In this document: positions 24,576 through 32,525 of the stretch, piece after piece
Numbering within the stretch: the first letter of the stretch is position 1
How the letters are laid out: every line of letters begins with the position of its first letter
Assembly: GCA_050944035.1 (NCBI GenBank)
Contig: JBMNQH010000013.1
Coordinates: forward strand, 1 to 41,228
Direction: 5' to 3'
DNA: 41,228 bases
From: JBMNQH01 sp050944035
GTDB taxonomy: Bacteria > Bacillota > Clostridia > Oscillospirales > Oscillospiraceae
Translations under genes and position numbers: made by a program
The notes under the pieces: model-generated
What the model was told of the DNA's origin: nothing
Database searches by the model: none
The model's input: the letters and a program-made list of their open reading frames with translations, nothing else

Positions 24576-25061
24576 ATGAAAAAACAGTATTTAGAGGCTG
24601 GACAGATTGTCAATACGCATGGTATTCGAGGGGAAGTGAAAATCAAACCCTGGGCAGACAGTGCGGCATTCCTTGAGGAATTTGAGGAACTTTTTGTGGA
24701 TGAAAAACCGGTGCGTGTCCTCCGCAGCCGTGTGCACAAAAACTGTCTGATCGCCACATTAGAGGGGATTGAAGATGTCAACGCCGCCGCGCGCTTGAAA
24801 AATAAAATTGTTTATATTGACCGCGACGATGCCGTCCTTCCGGAGGGCAGCTATTTCATTCAGGATCTGCTGGGCGCCAAAGTAGTGGATGAAGCAGGAA
24901 CGGTGCTGGGACATCTCGATGATGTAATGGAGATGCCGGCCTCGAATGTCTATGTTGTCAAAGGGGAACGGGAAATTTTGATTCCTGCGGTTCCCGCCTT
25001 TGTTCTAAATACAGATGTGGAACAGGGTATCATCACGGTGCGGCTGATCGAAGGGATGTGA
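24576..25061 (+). CDS. rimM: ribosome maturation factor RimM
   Basis: A 161-residue protein. The N-terminal domain opens with AGQIVNTHGIRGEVKIKPW (residues 7-25). The PRC-barrel half has SYFIQDLLGAKVVDEAG and the closing EREILIPAVPAFV. It helps the 30S head mature and binds S19. AAAGGA precedes ATG 24576. trmD follows after four bases. Confidence 0.95.
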   Translation: MKKQYLEAGQIVNTHGIRGEVKIKPWADSAAFLEEFEELFVDEKPVRVLRSRVHKNCLIATLEGIEDVNAAARLKNKIVYIDRDDAVLPEGSYFIQDLLGAKVVDEAGTVLGHLDDVMEMPASNVYVVKGEREILIPAVPAFVLNTDVEQGIITVRLIEGM

Positions 25062-25065
25062 GACA

Positions 25066-26280
25066 GTGCGTATTGATATTATGACGCTGTTTCCTGACTC
25101 CATGCGGCACGTTTTGGGGGAAAGCATTCTCGGCCGTGCAGCAGCAAAGGGAATTATTGAACTAAACTGTGTGCAGATCCGTGACTATACGACCAACAAA
25201 CAGTGCCAGGTGGACGATTACCCTTACGGGGGTGGCTGGGGTTGTGTTATGATGGCACAGCCGCTGAAATCCTGCCTGGATGATATTCTGGATCAGACAA
25301 AAGACCGACGCAGTCGGGTGATCTACATGTCTCCGCAGGGAAAGCCGTTCAATCAGACGATGGCCCGACGTCTGAAGAACGATTATGACCATCTGGTGTT
25401 GATCTGTGGACATTACGAAGGCATTGACGAACGCTTTATAGAAGCCTGTGTGGACGAGGAAATTTCCATTGGAGATTTCGTTCTGACCGGCGGCGAACTG
25501 CCAGCCATGGTCGTAGCGGATGCCGTCTGCCGTATGGTTCCGGGGGTTTTGGCCGATGAGGAGTGTTTTACCGGCGAAAGCCATTGGGACGGTCTATTAG
25601 AGTATCCGCAGTATACCAGACCGGAAGTGTGGGAGGGAAGAGCGGTTCCACCGGTGCTTTTGTCCGGCAATCATGCCAATGTTGCACGGTGGCGCAGAAA
25701 ACAGAGTCTTGCCCGTACCATGGATAAGCGTCCGGATCTGTTTGAAAAGCTGAAGCTGACGGACAAGACGGACCGCAGACTGTTGGACGAGATCTTGGAA
25801 GAGCGGAAAGAGCCGGAATATAGTTACGAGTTTGACTACAGCAAAGCGATCCCATTTGATTTACAGGATATTACGCGGCTTGTGGAAAAGGCCAACGGAA
25901 AAGGGCAGAAAAAACAAAAACAGCGCCGGGGTTCCAAAGAACAACAATATCAAGCGGACATTGCAGCAGGAAATTGTTGGGTATTTTACCACGAGGGGAA
26001 ACCGGTTGGTGTATTTACCATACAGATGGGGGAAACAGTTGCGACAGTCCAACGTCTTGTGATTGACGGGCATTATCAAAAAACACCACTAAGAAAAGAG
26101 ATGCTAGACTTTGCAGAAGCGCTTGCACTTGGAAAAGGGAAGCGCGCAGTTCGTATAGAAGTAGCTGATGAGAACAATGTCTGGCAAGGATTGTCGGAAC
26201 AGAGCGGTTATACCTGTATGTCACTGGCTGCGGAAGAGGTACAGGAGCCCGCTTGTGTGGTCTATAAAAAGGAATTGTAG
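25066..26280 (+). CDS. trmD: tRNA (guanine37-N1)-methyltransferase TrmD with C-terminal GNAT-like domain
   Basis: The 404-residue protein starts at GTG 25066 (MRIDIMTLFPDSM). Residues 1-250 are a full TrmD: DYPYGGGWGCVMM (51-63), GHYEGIDERFIE (115-126) and the knot segment SIGDFVLTGGELPAMV (134-149). Normal TrmD is about 240-250 residues. Here a basic linker (280-290) leads to residues 291-404, which read like an N-acetyltransferase fold: GNCWVFYHEGKPVGVFTI, then an RLVIDGHYQK beta strand, helix, and IEVADENNVWQGLSEQSGY. The canonical acetyl-CoA loop (Q/RxxGxG) is not evident, so the extra domain may be degenerate. TrmD makes m1G37 to prevent frameshifting. Confidence 0.93.
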   Translation: MRIDIMTLFPDSMRHVLGESILGRAAAKGIIELNCVQIRDYTTNKQCQVDDYPYGGGWGCVMMAQPLKSCLDDILDQTKDRRSRVIYMSPQGKPFNQTMARRLKNDYDHLVLICGHYEGIDERFIEACVDEEISIGDFVLTGGELPAMVVADAVCRMVPGVLADEECFTGESHWDGLLEYPQYTRPEVWEGRAVPPVLLSGNHANVARWRRKQSLARTMDKRPDLFEKLKLTDKTDRRLLDEILEERKEPEYSYEFDYSKAIPFDLQDITRLVEKANGKGQKKQKQRRGSKEQQYQADIAAGNCWVFYHEGKPVGVFTIQMGETVATVQRLVIDGHYQKTPLRKEMLDFAEALALGKGKRAVRIEVADENNVWQGLSEQSGYTCMSLAAEEVQEPACVVYKKEL

Positions 26281-26282
26281 GC

Positions 26283-27140
26283 ATGGATCTTTGTAATATC
26301 AATGTGATTAAGGCGCTTTTGGCCAAACACGGATTTCGGTTTTCCCGATCAATGGGGCAAAACTTCTTGACCGCCTCCTGGGTGCCGGAGCGCATTGCCG
26401 AGGAAGCGGATTTGGATGCCGTTACCGGTGTTCTGGAGATTGGTCCCGGCATCGGTTGCCTCACAGAACAGCTGGCACAACGAGCAGGCAAAGTGGTTTC
26501 TGTAGAGTTGGATCGGGCGTTGCAGCCGGTTTTGAAAGAGACGCTGGCAGACTACGACAATGTCGAGATTGTGTTCGGTGATGTACTGAAGCAGAACATT
26601 CCACAGATGGTTGGGGAAAAACTTCCCGGTTTGCGTCCGGTTGTCTGTGCCAATCTGCCGTACAATATTACGACCCCAGTGTTGAGTGCCTTTTTGGAGG
26701 CAGACTGTTTTGACGGCATCTATGTTATGATCCAGAGAGAGGTTGCCCGGCGGATCTGTGCAAAAGCGGGAACGGAGGATTACGGCGCGTTTACTGTGTT
26801 TGCACAGTGGCACGCGGAACCGGAGATTTTGTTCGACGTCTCGCCAGGGTGTTTCATTCCACAGCCGAAGGTAACTTCCAGCGTGATCTGTCTAAAGCCG
26901 CGCAAAACGCCGCCAGCGGAAGTGGAGAGCGAAGCACTCTTTTTCCGTGTGGTGCGGGCAGCTTTTGCGCAACGCCGAAAGACGCTTTCGAATGCGCTTT
27001 CCAGTGGGTTTGGCTCGCTTTCCAAGGTGGAGTTGACGGAGATCATAGAAAGCTGTGGTTTGGACAGCCGCATCCGCGGAGAAGCTCTGGATATTCCGAC
27101 CTTTGCGCAGCTTGCCAACCGCATGTTTCCAATCCTATAG
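26283..27140 (+). CDS. rsmA: 16S rRNA dimethyladenosine transferase RsmA (KsgA)
   Basis: A 285-residue protein. It has SMGQNFL at residues 23-29, the SAM motif VLEIGPGIGCLTEQL (50-64), and the catalytic NLPYNITTPV (126-135). It dimethylates the two adjacent adenines in 16S helix 45. It starts two bases after the trmD stop, so translation is coupled. Lengths and motifs are standard. Confidence 0.96.
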   Translation: MDLCNINVIKALLAKHGFRFSRSMGQNFLTASWVPERIAEEADLDAVTGVLEIGPGIGCLTEQLAQRAGKVVSVELDRALQPVLKETLADYDNVEIVFGDVLKQNIPQMVGEKLPGLRPVVCANLPYNITTPVLSAFLEADCFDGIYVMIQREVARRICAKAGTEDYGAFTVFAQWHAEPEILFDVSPGCFIPQPKVTSSVICLKPRKTPPAEVESEALFFRVVRAAFAQRRKTLSNALSSGFGSLSKVELTEIIESCGLDSRIRGEALDIPTFAQLANRMFPIL

Positions 27141-27150
27141 GCATAAACTA

Positions 27151-27193
27151 AAACTGCCGGAAAGACAAAAACGGTCTTTCCGGCAGTTTTTTG
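27151..27193 (+). terminator. terminator after rsmA
   Basis: Perfect 16-bp arms (27151-27166 and 27174-27189) then TTTTG-type run. It ends the rimM-trmD-rsmA operon, 23 bases before the hexokinase start. Confidence 0.9.
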
Positions 27194-27215
27194 TAAAACA
27201 GGATGGTGACGAACC

Positions 27216-28451
27216 ATGATTGAAGCCAATGCCCAGGCTTTTCTGAAGACTCTGAAGATGCATCCGTCGGACTATGACCTATCAGAGATGACGGCAGGCT
27301 TTTTGTCCAGCATGCGAAAAGGATTAGAGGGAGACAGCGATATCCCAATGTTGGATACGGGACTGCGTGTGCCGAAATGTTCTCTGCAATTGGGAAACAC
27401 AGCAATCATCGACGCAGGCGGTACTTGGCTTCGCACGGCTCTGGTTGCCAATGGCGTTGTACAGGAGCAACGCTGTATACCGATGCCGCGGGATGTGCCA
27501 TGGGCCGTATTTATCAATACTGTAGCGGAACAGGTTCTGCCATTTGCGCGTCACGCCAGACGCGTTGGTTTTTGTTTTGCCTATCCGATGGAACGACAGA
27601 CAGACGGCGGCAAGGTGTTGCGGCTCAGCAAGGAAATTGGAATTCAGGGAGCAGAGGGACATTACCCAGCCGCGGAACTGACTGCGCTGCTGGTTCGATG
27701 CGGTTGTGTACCGGAGGCAGTGAAAGCGGTCAATGATGCGACAGCTGTCCTTCTGGAAGGAATTCGACAACTTCCGGAACAGTATGATGGCTGCGTCAGT
27801 CTCCTGTGTGGAAGCGGTATGAACAGTGCCTGTGTACTGCGCAGAGAGAGTGGAGTGCAGTACATGGTCAACTGTGAGAGCGGCGGATACGCTGGATTGA
27901 AACAGGGGACACTCGATGATCAATTGGATCTGAGCTGCAGGGATCGGGGCACAGCATTCGCCGAAAAAATGACGGCAGGGGCATATTTGCCGGAGCTCTG
28001 GCACCGTGTACTCTGTGCCGCGGGAGCTGCCGGGCTACTGTCCAAACAGTCCACACAGCGGCTATGGAGTTGCCCCAAATTTTCCGGAGCGGAGATGGAT
28101 GTCTTTTGCCGTGAACCCGGTGGGGACAATCGTCCCGCGCATCAAATGGAACATGAACACGATGCCTGGTTTGCCCGCGAACTTGCGGTCTGTCTGCTGT
28201 TACGTGCGGCAAAAATTTTATGTGCCAATGTAACAGCAATGCTCCAACTGACAGAACAGGGTAGATATAAAAAATACCCCGCTGCCGTAGTACGGCAGGG
28301 GGCAATGTTAGAACAGAATAGTATCCTTCCACAGTTGTTGGATCAGTTCTTTCAAACGTTTACCGAGCGACATTGCGGAATTTATACTGCAAGCACAACG
28401 ATTGAACAGGCAGTCTGGAAAGGAACTGCAGCAGCGGCCTGGGCGGAGTAA
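27216..28451 (+). CDS. eukaryotic-type hexokinase family protein
   Basis: A 411-residue protein with an actin-like ATPase fold. Phosphate motif IIDAGGTWLRTALV is near residues 64-77. RVGFCFAYPMERQTDGGKVLRLSKEI (split over residues 117-142) matches the sugar-binding segment of yeast/mammalian hexokinases (FSYP...G-L-WTK). VNDATAVLLEG near 171 carries the catalytic aspartate of the VNDT motif. It probably phosphorylates glucose or another hexose with ATP. This is the hexokinase family rather than the more common bacterial ROK or Glk types. No promoter is obvious behind the rsmA terminator; it converges on mgtE with a 10-base gap. Confidence 0.8.
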   Translation: MIEANAQAFLKTLKMHPSDYDLSEMTAGFLSSMRKGLEGDSDIPMLDTGLRVPKCSLQLGNTAIIDAGGTWLRTALVANGVVQEQRCIPMPRDVPWAVFINTVAEQVLPFARHARRVGFCFAYPMERQTDGGKVLRLSKEIGIQGAEGHYPAAELTALLVRCGCVPEAVKAVNDATAVLLEGIRQLPEQYDGCVSLLCGSGMNSACVLRRESGVQYMVNCESGGYAGLKQGTLDDQLDLSCRDRGTAFAEKMTAGAYLPELWHRVLCAAGAAGLLSKQSTQRLWSCPKFSGAEMDVFCREPGGDNRPAHQMEHEHDAWFARELAVCLLLRAAKILCANVTAMLQLTEQGRYKKYPAAVVRQGAMLEQNSILPQLLDQFFQTFTERHCGIYTASTTIEQAVWKGTAAAAWAE

Positions 28452-28461
28452 ACCGGATGCA

Positions 28462-29823
28462 TTAAAGTCCGAGGATCAGGCTGGCAAAGCGGAAGTAAAC
28501 CAACAGGGAAAGCGCGTCGACAATGGTTGTGATAAACGGGCTTGCCATGACTGCGGGGTCAAACCCGATCTTATGTGCGAGCATTGGCAGTGTGCAGCCG
28601 ACGAGTTTCGCAACAATAATGGTGATAACAAGCGTAGAGCAGATGACGAGTGCGACCAGAAAGGCGACGCGGTCAAACAGCATCAACTTAACAAAATTAC
28701 AGATAGCAAGCGTGAGGCCGCACATCAGAGAGACACGAAATTCCTTCCAGATTACACGAAAAATGTCTCTGAATTCAAGCTCATTCAAGGAAATACCACG
28801 GATGATGGTGACCGAAGCCTGACTACCGGAGTTACCACCGGTATCCATCAGCATGGGAATGTATGCAGTTAGCACGACATAGGAGGCCAGCGCATCCTCA
28901 AAATGCGTAATAATCATACCGGTGAACGTTGCGGAGATCATGAGAAGAAGCAGCCAGGGAATACGACTTTTCCAGATCTCAAAAACATTGGTTTTGATGT
29001 AAGGGCGGTCGGATTCGGAGGGGATAATTGCGGCCATCTTTTCAATATCTTCGGTGGCCTCATCCTGCATGACGTCCATTGCGTCGTCAACGGTGACGAT
29101 GCCCACCAGACGTTCCTCGCCATCCACCACGGGCATGGCAGTAAAGTCATATTTTCGGAACATCAGTGCAACGGTTTCCTGATCTTCCAGTGTGTTGACC
29201 GAAATGACATTGCTTTCCATCTTGTCCTCGACAAGATCCTCATCGTTTGCCATAACGAGAACGCGCAGGGAAATGGTGCCGATCAGATGACGGCCGACAT
29301 CGATAACATAACAGGTGTTGACCGTCTCCTTATCGACTCCGGTACGACGGATCCGTTTGATTGCCTCCTCCACCGTGAGAGAGGGAGCGAGGGATACAAA
29401 TTCGGTGGTCATAATGCTGCCGGCACTGTCGGAAGGGTATTTTAGAATTTCATTAATGGTAGTGCGCATTTCCGGATTAGCCTGCCGGAGAATACGACTC
29501 ACCACATTTGCGGGCATTTCCTCAACAATATCGACGGCATCATCGACATAGAGTTCATCGACAACTTCCTTCAATTCATTGTCTGAAAATCCGCGGATCA
29601 GAAGTTCCTGCGAATCGCTGTCCATTTCGACAAAGGTTTCCGCTGCAAGCTCTTTGGGAAGTAGACGGAATAACAGCGGCAGCGTATTTTCTGCCAGATC
29701 ATCAAACAGGACTGCGATGTCAGCAGGATTCATGGTGATAAGAATATCACGCAGGGTACTGTACTTTTTGTTTTCCAGAAGCGAAGTAAATGTAGTTTCA
29801 AGAGAGAATGTGCTTTCAGCCAA
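28462..29823 (-). CDS. mgtE: magnesium transporter MgtE
   Basis: The start chosen is TTG 29823, eight bases after GGAGG (29836-29832), giving 453 residues; an earlier in-frame TTG at 29838 would include that ribosome site in the protein. The order is: N-terminal helical domain (ADIAVLFDDL), two CBS domains (about 130-250), connecting helix, then five membrane segments with YIPMLMDTGGNSGSQASV, the conserved pore-lining signature. It is a magnesium channel gated by cytoplasmic Mg2+. An M-box riboswitch upstream fits its role. Confidence 0.95.
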   Translation of the reverse strand: MAESTFSLETTFTSLLENKKYSTLRDILITMNPADIAVLFDDLAENTLPLLFRLLPKELAAETFVEMDSDSQELLIRGFSDNELKEVVDELYVDDAVDIVEEMPANVVSRILRQANPEMRTTINEILKYPSDSAGSIMTTEFVSLAPSLTVEEAIKRIRRTGVDKETVNTCYVIDVGRHLIGTISLRVLVMANDEDLVEDKMESNVISVNTLEDQETVALMFRKYDFTAMPVVDGEERLVGIVTVDDAMDVMQDEATEDIEKMAAIIPSESDRPYIKTNVFEIWKSRIPWLLLLMISATFTGMIITHFEDALASYVVLTAYIPMLMDTGGNSGSQASVTIIRGISLNELEFRDIFRVIWKEFRVSLMCGLTLAICNFVKLMLFDRVAFLVALVICSTLVITIIVAKLVGCTLPMLAHKIGFDPAVMASPFITTIVDALSLLVYFRFASLILGL

Positions 29824-29896
29824 TTGCCTTTCCTCCAATCGTTAAAAATTGCCGATCACGGCGGACAGGAGCAAGGCGGCACAAAAAGTGGCCGAG

Positions 29897-29977
29897 TTAA
29901 AGCATCCATACAGACGCTCTGAAAGCGCGTATGCACGATAATCGACCGATTGTGTCGCTACTACTGCCAGCGTCCAT
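29897..29977 (-). CDS. possible 26-residue leader peptide before mgtE
   Basis: An ATG at 29977 follows a good AGAGGTG ribosome site with suitable spacing and opens a 26-codon frame (MDAGSSSDTIGRLSC...) ending 73 bases before the mgtE start. It lies in the unusually long segment between the M-box terminator and mgtE. There is no homology evidence. An overlapping 51-codon frame (29997-29842) lacks a ribosome site. Confidence 0.25.
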   Translation of the reverse strand: MDAGSSSDTIGRLSCIRAFRASVWML

Positions 29978-30102
29978 ATGGTTTCACCTCTTTCCATCGA
30001 ATTACAGCGCAGTGCTGGCAATGCACTGGTTGCATAGAATAAATCTGTTCGTGTCATTTTGGGACAAATATGGTACGGTTCTTTTTCCAGATTCAGGGAA
30101 AG

Positions 30103-30300
30103 AAAAAACCGCACCGGAAACGGTGCGGAACACTTCCAACGCACCGTTCAAGCTTTAGCTTCGCAGGGCGATGAAATTGCATTAGATTATGCCTTGATAA
30201 ATCGACATAGCCTGTTCAGACCAACGCATCGTGTCTCCACGAATTTGCGGCAGCAATCCGTATCCCTGCGGTAGCCTTACCTACCGGAATACATTTATAC
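30103..30300 (-). ncRNA. M-box (ykoK) magnesium riboswitch with terminator
   Basis: The minus-strand leader has the M-box hallmarks GGTAGGTAAGGCTACC, ACGGATTGCTGCCGC and GGTCTGAACAGGC, from about 30292 to 30145. An intrinsic terminator follows: CCGCACCG (30128-30121, minus) with CGGTGCGG (30116-30109), then T6. The competing antiterminator is visible: AACGGTGCG (30148-30140) can pair perfectly with CGCACCGTT (30127-30119). In this class, high Mg2+ stabilises the aptamer and allows termination, reducing mgtE expression. Confidence 0.93.
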
Positions 30301-30306
30301 GACTAT

Positions 30307-30335
30307 ATTTTACGACGCGGGTAAACAATTGTCAA
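30307..30335 (-). promoter_or_regulatory. promoter of the M-box/mgtE transcript
   Basis: On the minus strand TTGACA (30335-30330), 17 bases, TAAAAT (30312-30307). It is just upstream of the aptamer. The remaining 30336-30410 stretch shows no gene. Confidence 0.85.
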
Positions 30336-30411
30336 CCATTCCGAAACAAAAGTATACCGGATTTCGGTAAGTTTTTAATTTGAACCAAGTGAGCAGGGAA
30401 CGAAACAGGGA

Positions 30412-30453
30412 ACGAAAATTGAAACCAGACAGGCCAATAAGGCCTGCCTGGTT
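30412..30453 (-). terminator. terminator of array operon 1
   Basis: AACCAGACAGGCC (30423-30435) pairs with GGCCTGCCTGGTT (30441-30453), 13 bp with one mismatch or G-U pair; a T-rich tail follows on the minus strand. It is nearly the same stem as the one at 34345-34375. Confidence 0.75.
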
Positions 30454-30483
30454 AAGGTTTGTATTTTGCTTATGGTTTCCCTG

Positions 30484-31062
30484 TCAATGCGGAAACTCAA
30501 AGGCAGGGATCTCTATGGAGTAATCCTTTAGAGATTCTCCGATTGAACTAACTATGGCAACAAGGTCCCCCTCGGCGCAGAAAAATGCATTATTGAACTT
30601 AATGTATGTTACCCCTTCCTGTTCGTACAGTGTAAGATGTCCAATCAAATTGTAAAAATCGTAATACTTGCCATAATTATCGATGGTAGGAAAATTTTCT
30701 TTTAAGATTTGTGTCAGCGATACATCATGAAAAGCAGTGGAAAAGGCAGCAGCCTTTTGATAGTCCTTGATTGCCCATGTTGGTTCAGGATAAGATAAGG
30801 AATCAAAATAGAGTATGGTCGGCGCTTTGAAAAAATCATCTGCACAGTCAGAAAAATTTTCAGAAGTGACTGTGAAATCCGGGTCAAGGAGATATGCAGC
30901 ACTGCTTGCTTTTATGATAGGAAGATCATTGTAGATGTGGTAAGAATCGACCTCATCCGCATTTTTCGGATCAGTTTGATTTACAAGGGCAGTAAACAGA
31001 AACAGGATTCCAACGATCAATAGAAACAGACAAACCGGAAAAAGAACTTTGCGTGTCATCAT
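30484..31062 (-). CDS. membrane-anchored array protein, copy A
   Basis: A 192-residue protein; AAGGAG precedes the tandem ATGs (31062/31059). An uncleaved or poorly cleavable N-terminal membrane segment (VCLFLLIVGILFLFTALV) is followed by an external domain. That domain carries the array's shared pattern: DLPIIKASSAAYLLD, then FTVT-ENFSDC--DFF-AP--LYF, an AFSTAFHDVSLTQI helix, an IGHLTLYEQEGVTYIKF strand pair, and IGESLKDYS at the end. I do not recognise the domain. It is last in operon 1 and most like copy G in its anchor (both have ALVNQTDPKNADE). Confidence 0.7.
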   Translation of the reverse strand: MMTRKVLFPVCLFLLIVGILFLFTALVNQTDPKNADEVDSYHIYNDLPIIKASSAAYLLDPDFTVTSENFSDCADDFFKAPTILYFDSLSYPEPTWAIKDYQKAAAFSTAFHDVSLTQILKENFPTIDNYGKYYDFYNLIGHLTLYEQEGVTYIKFNNAFFCAEGDLVAIVSSIGESLKDYSIEIPAFEFPH

Positions 31063-31072
31063 AAACTCTCCT

Positions 31073-31147
31073 TCAGTTTACTCTCCCGGTGTCAACGAGA
31101 AAACGATATCCCAAACCAGCTACCGCTCGCTGGGTTCGCCTGAGACA
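31073..31147 (-). pseudogene. 3'-end remnant of the phospholipase gene (scar 1)
   Basis: Between copies B and A, the minus strand encodes CLRRTQRAVAGLG followed by YRFLVDTGRVN and a stop at 31073. This matches the last 24 residues of the phospholipase protein encoded at 32526-34130 at 21 positions (CLKRTQRAIAGLG, YRFLVDTGRAN). No start or upstream part survives; it begins nine bases after the B stop codon. Confidence 0.85.
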
Positions 31148-31155
31148 CTTCAGTA

Positions 31156-31800
31156 TCAATGCGGAGGCTCAAAGCCAGGCACTTCTACGGAATCATCTTT
31201 CAGAGATTCTCCGACTGAATTGACTGCGGAAATGAGATCACCCTCTACACGGGAATAAGTCTCGTCGTATCCGCTGACATTGCCTTCGCGGTAAAAACTG
31301 ATGTAGGTTTCTCCCTGCCACAGACGCAGCTGAAGAGTTCCAATCGCATTCATGATATCATACTGCTCCTCATAGTGCTGATAGTCAGGATACTCTTCCT
31401 GGGAGATCGACAGGAACGATACGTCCCGGAACACCACACTGAAAGCAGAAGCCTTTTCAGAATTGTTCATTGCACGATACGAATCTGTATGAAAAGTGGG
31501 CCAGAAATACAGCACGGCCGGTGCAGAGAAATAATGATCCATGCAGTCCGCAAAATTGTCAGGCGTGACGGTGAAGTCCAAATCAAGGAGATATGCGGCG
31601 TCGCTCTTTTCAATTGCAGGAAGATCATCATAGATATAGTAATAACTGTAGTAATCAGCATCCTCCAAAGCTGGCTGGGTTTCAGTTGATTGGTTCTGAG
31701 AAGTGTCTGTCGAATCCGTTTTGGAACTGCAGGCAGATAGAGCGAGCAGGTTTCCAATGACCAGCAGCAGACAAAGTAGAAGAGAAAGGGTGCGTTTCAT
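31156..31800 (-). CDS. array lipoprotein, copy B
   Basis: A 214-residue lipoprotein: lipobox LSAC with Cys24 after a long hydrophobic signal, then a Ser/Thr/Gln-rich linker (residues 25-45). The shared domain follows: DLPAIEKSDAAYLLDLD, FTVTPDNFADC, a DYP--YEEQYDIMNAIG segment, RLWQGETYISF, and VGESLKDDSVEVPGFEPPH at the end. Export and lipidation would place it on the outer face of the membrane. The start has AAAGGAG upstream. It follows scar 2 and precedes scar 1 in operon 1. Function unknown. Confidence 0.75.
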   Translation of the reverse strand: MKRTLSLLLCLLLVIGNLLALSACSSKTDSTDTSQNQSTETQPALEDADYYSYYYIYDDLPAIEKSDAAYLLDLDFTVTPDNFADCMDHYFSAPAVLYFWPTFHTDSYRAMNNSEKASAFSVVFRDVSFLSISQEEYPDYQHYEEQYDIMNAIGTLQLRLWQGETYISFYREGNVSGYDETYSRVEGDLISAVNSVGESLKDDSVEVPGFEPPH

Positions 31801-31832
31801 CGTTCGTCTCTCCTTTGCTCTGGTTATACCAG

Positions 31833-31886
31833 TTATTTCCTTTCATTCGCTCTGCCAGTATCCACAAGAAAACGATATCCCAAGCC
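31833..31886 (-). pseudogene. 3'-end remnant of the phospholipase gene (scar 2)
   Basis: The minus strand encodes GLGYRFLVDTGRAN, identical to the last 14 residues of both full-length phospholipase proteins, then ERK and a stop because the original stop codon is lost. It lies between the stop of copy C and the start of copy B. Confidence 0.85.
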
Positions 31887-31908
31887 GCTGCATGCGCAGT
31901 TTCCCCCA

Positions 31909-32511
31909 TCAATGCGGTATCTCGAATCCGTTGCCATCCACAGAGTCATCTTTTAGAGATTCTGCAACCGATTTGCACTTGGAGATAAGATCTCCCTGCA
32001 CGCGAAGACAGGGGAAATATGCGGGAGTATTCACGTCATAATCATAGCCGAAAAAGTCAATATAGGTTTCTCCCTGCCATAAACGAAGTTCAAAATTTCC
32101 GATCGCATTAAAAAATTCATACTGCTCGTCATAGTGTTCATAGTCAGGATAATCTTCTGGGGAAATCGGCACCAGCGGAACATCCCGGAATACCGCACCG
32201 AAAGCAGAAGCCTTTTTATAATCTTTGATTGCGCGCATCGTCGGATAATGCCCGAAATAGAGCATGGCTGGCGCAGAGAAATAATCGTTTATGCAGTCTG
32301 CAAAATTTTCCGGCGTGACGGTGAAATCCGGATCAAGGAGATATGCTACGCTGCTGGCTTTGATTGCAGGGAGGTCATCAAAGATCCAGTATGAATTGGC
32401 ATCTTCCACATCGTTTGAGGAGGTTCGATTTATTTGATTTACAAGGTCAGCAACCAGAAACAGACCTCCGATGATCAGCAGCAAGAGCAAAAGGGAAACG
32501 GTGCGTTTCAT
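31909..32511 (-). CDS. membrane-anchored array protein, copy C
   Basis: The start chosen is ATG 32511 (MKRTVSLLLLLLIIGGLFL) because AAGGAGGTGATT lies directly upstream; the longer open frame reads back through the end of the phospholipase gene. The protein has 200 residues: an N-terminal membrane segment without a lipobox cysteine, then the shared domain (DLPAIKASSVAYLLDPD, FTVTPENFADC, FFNAIGNFELRLWQGETYI, SVAESLKDDS). Its C-terminal half is closest to copy B. It begins 14 bases after the intact phospholipase gene, the arrangement from which the scarred copies probably arose. Confidence 0.75.
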   Translation of the reverse strand: MKRTVSLLLLLLIIGGLFLVADLVNQINRTSSNDVEDANSYWIFDDLPAIKASSVAYLLDPDFTVTPENFADCINDYFSAPAMLYFGHYPTMRAIKDYKKASAFGAVFRDVPLVPISPEDYPDYEHYDEQYEFFNAIGNFELRLWQGETYIDFFGYDYDVNTPAYFPCLRVQGDLISKCKSVAESLKDDSVDGNGFEIPH

Positions 32512-32525
32512 TCCAATCACCTCCT

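Noticed and set aside
29842..30144. A 100-codon minus-strand frame between the M-box and mgtE
   Set aside because: It begins inside the riboswitch expression platform and has no ribosome site.
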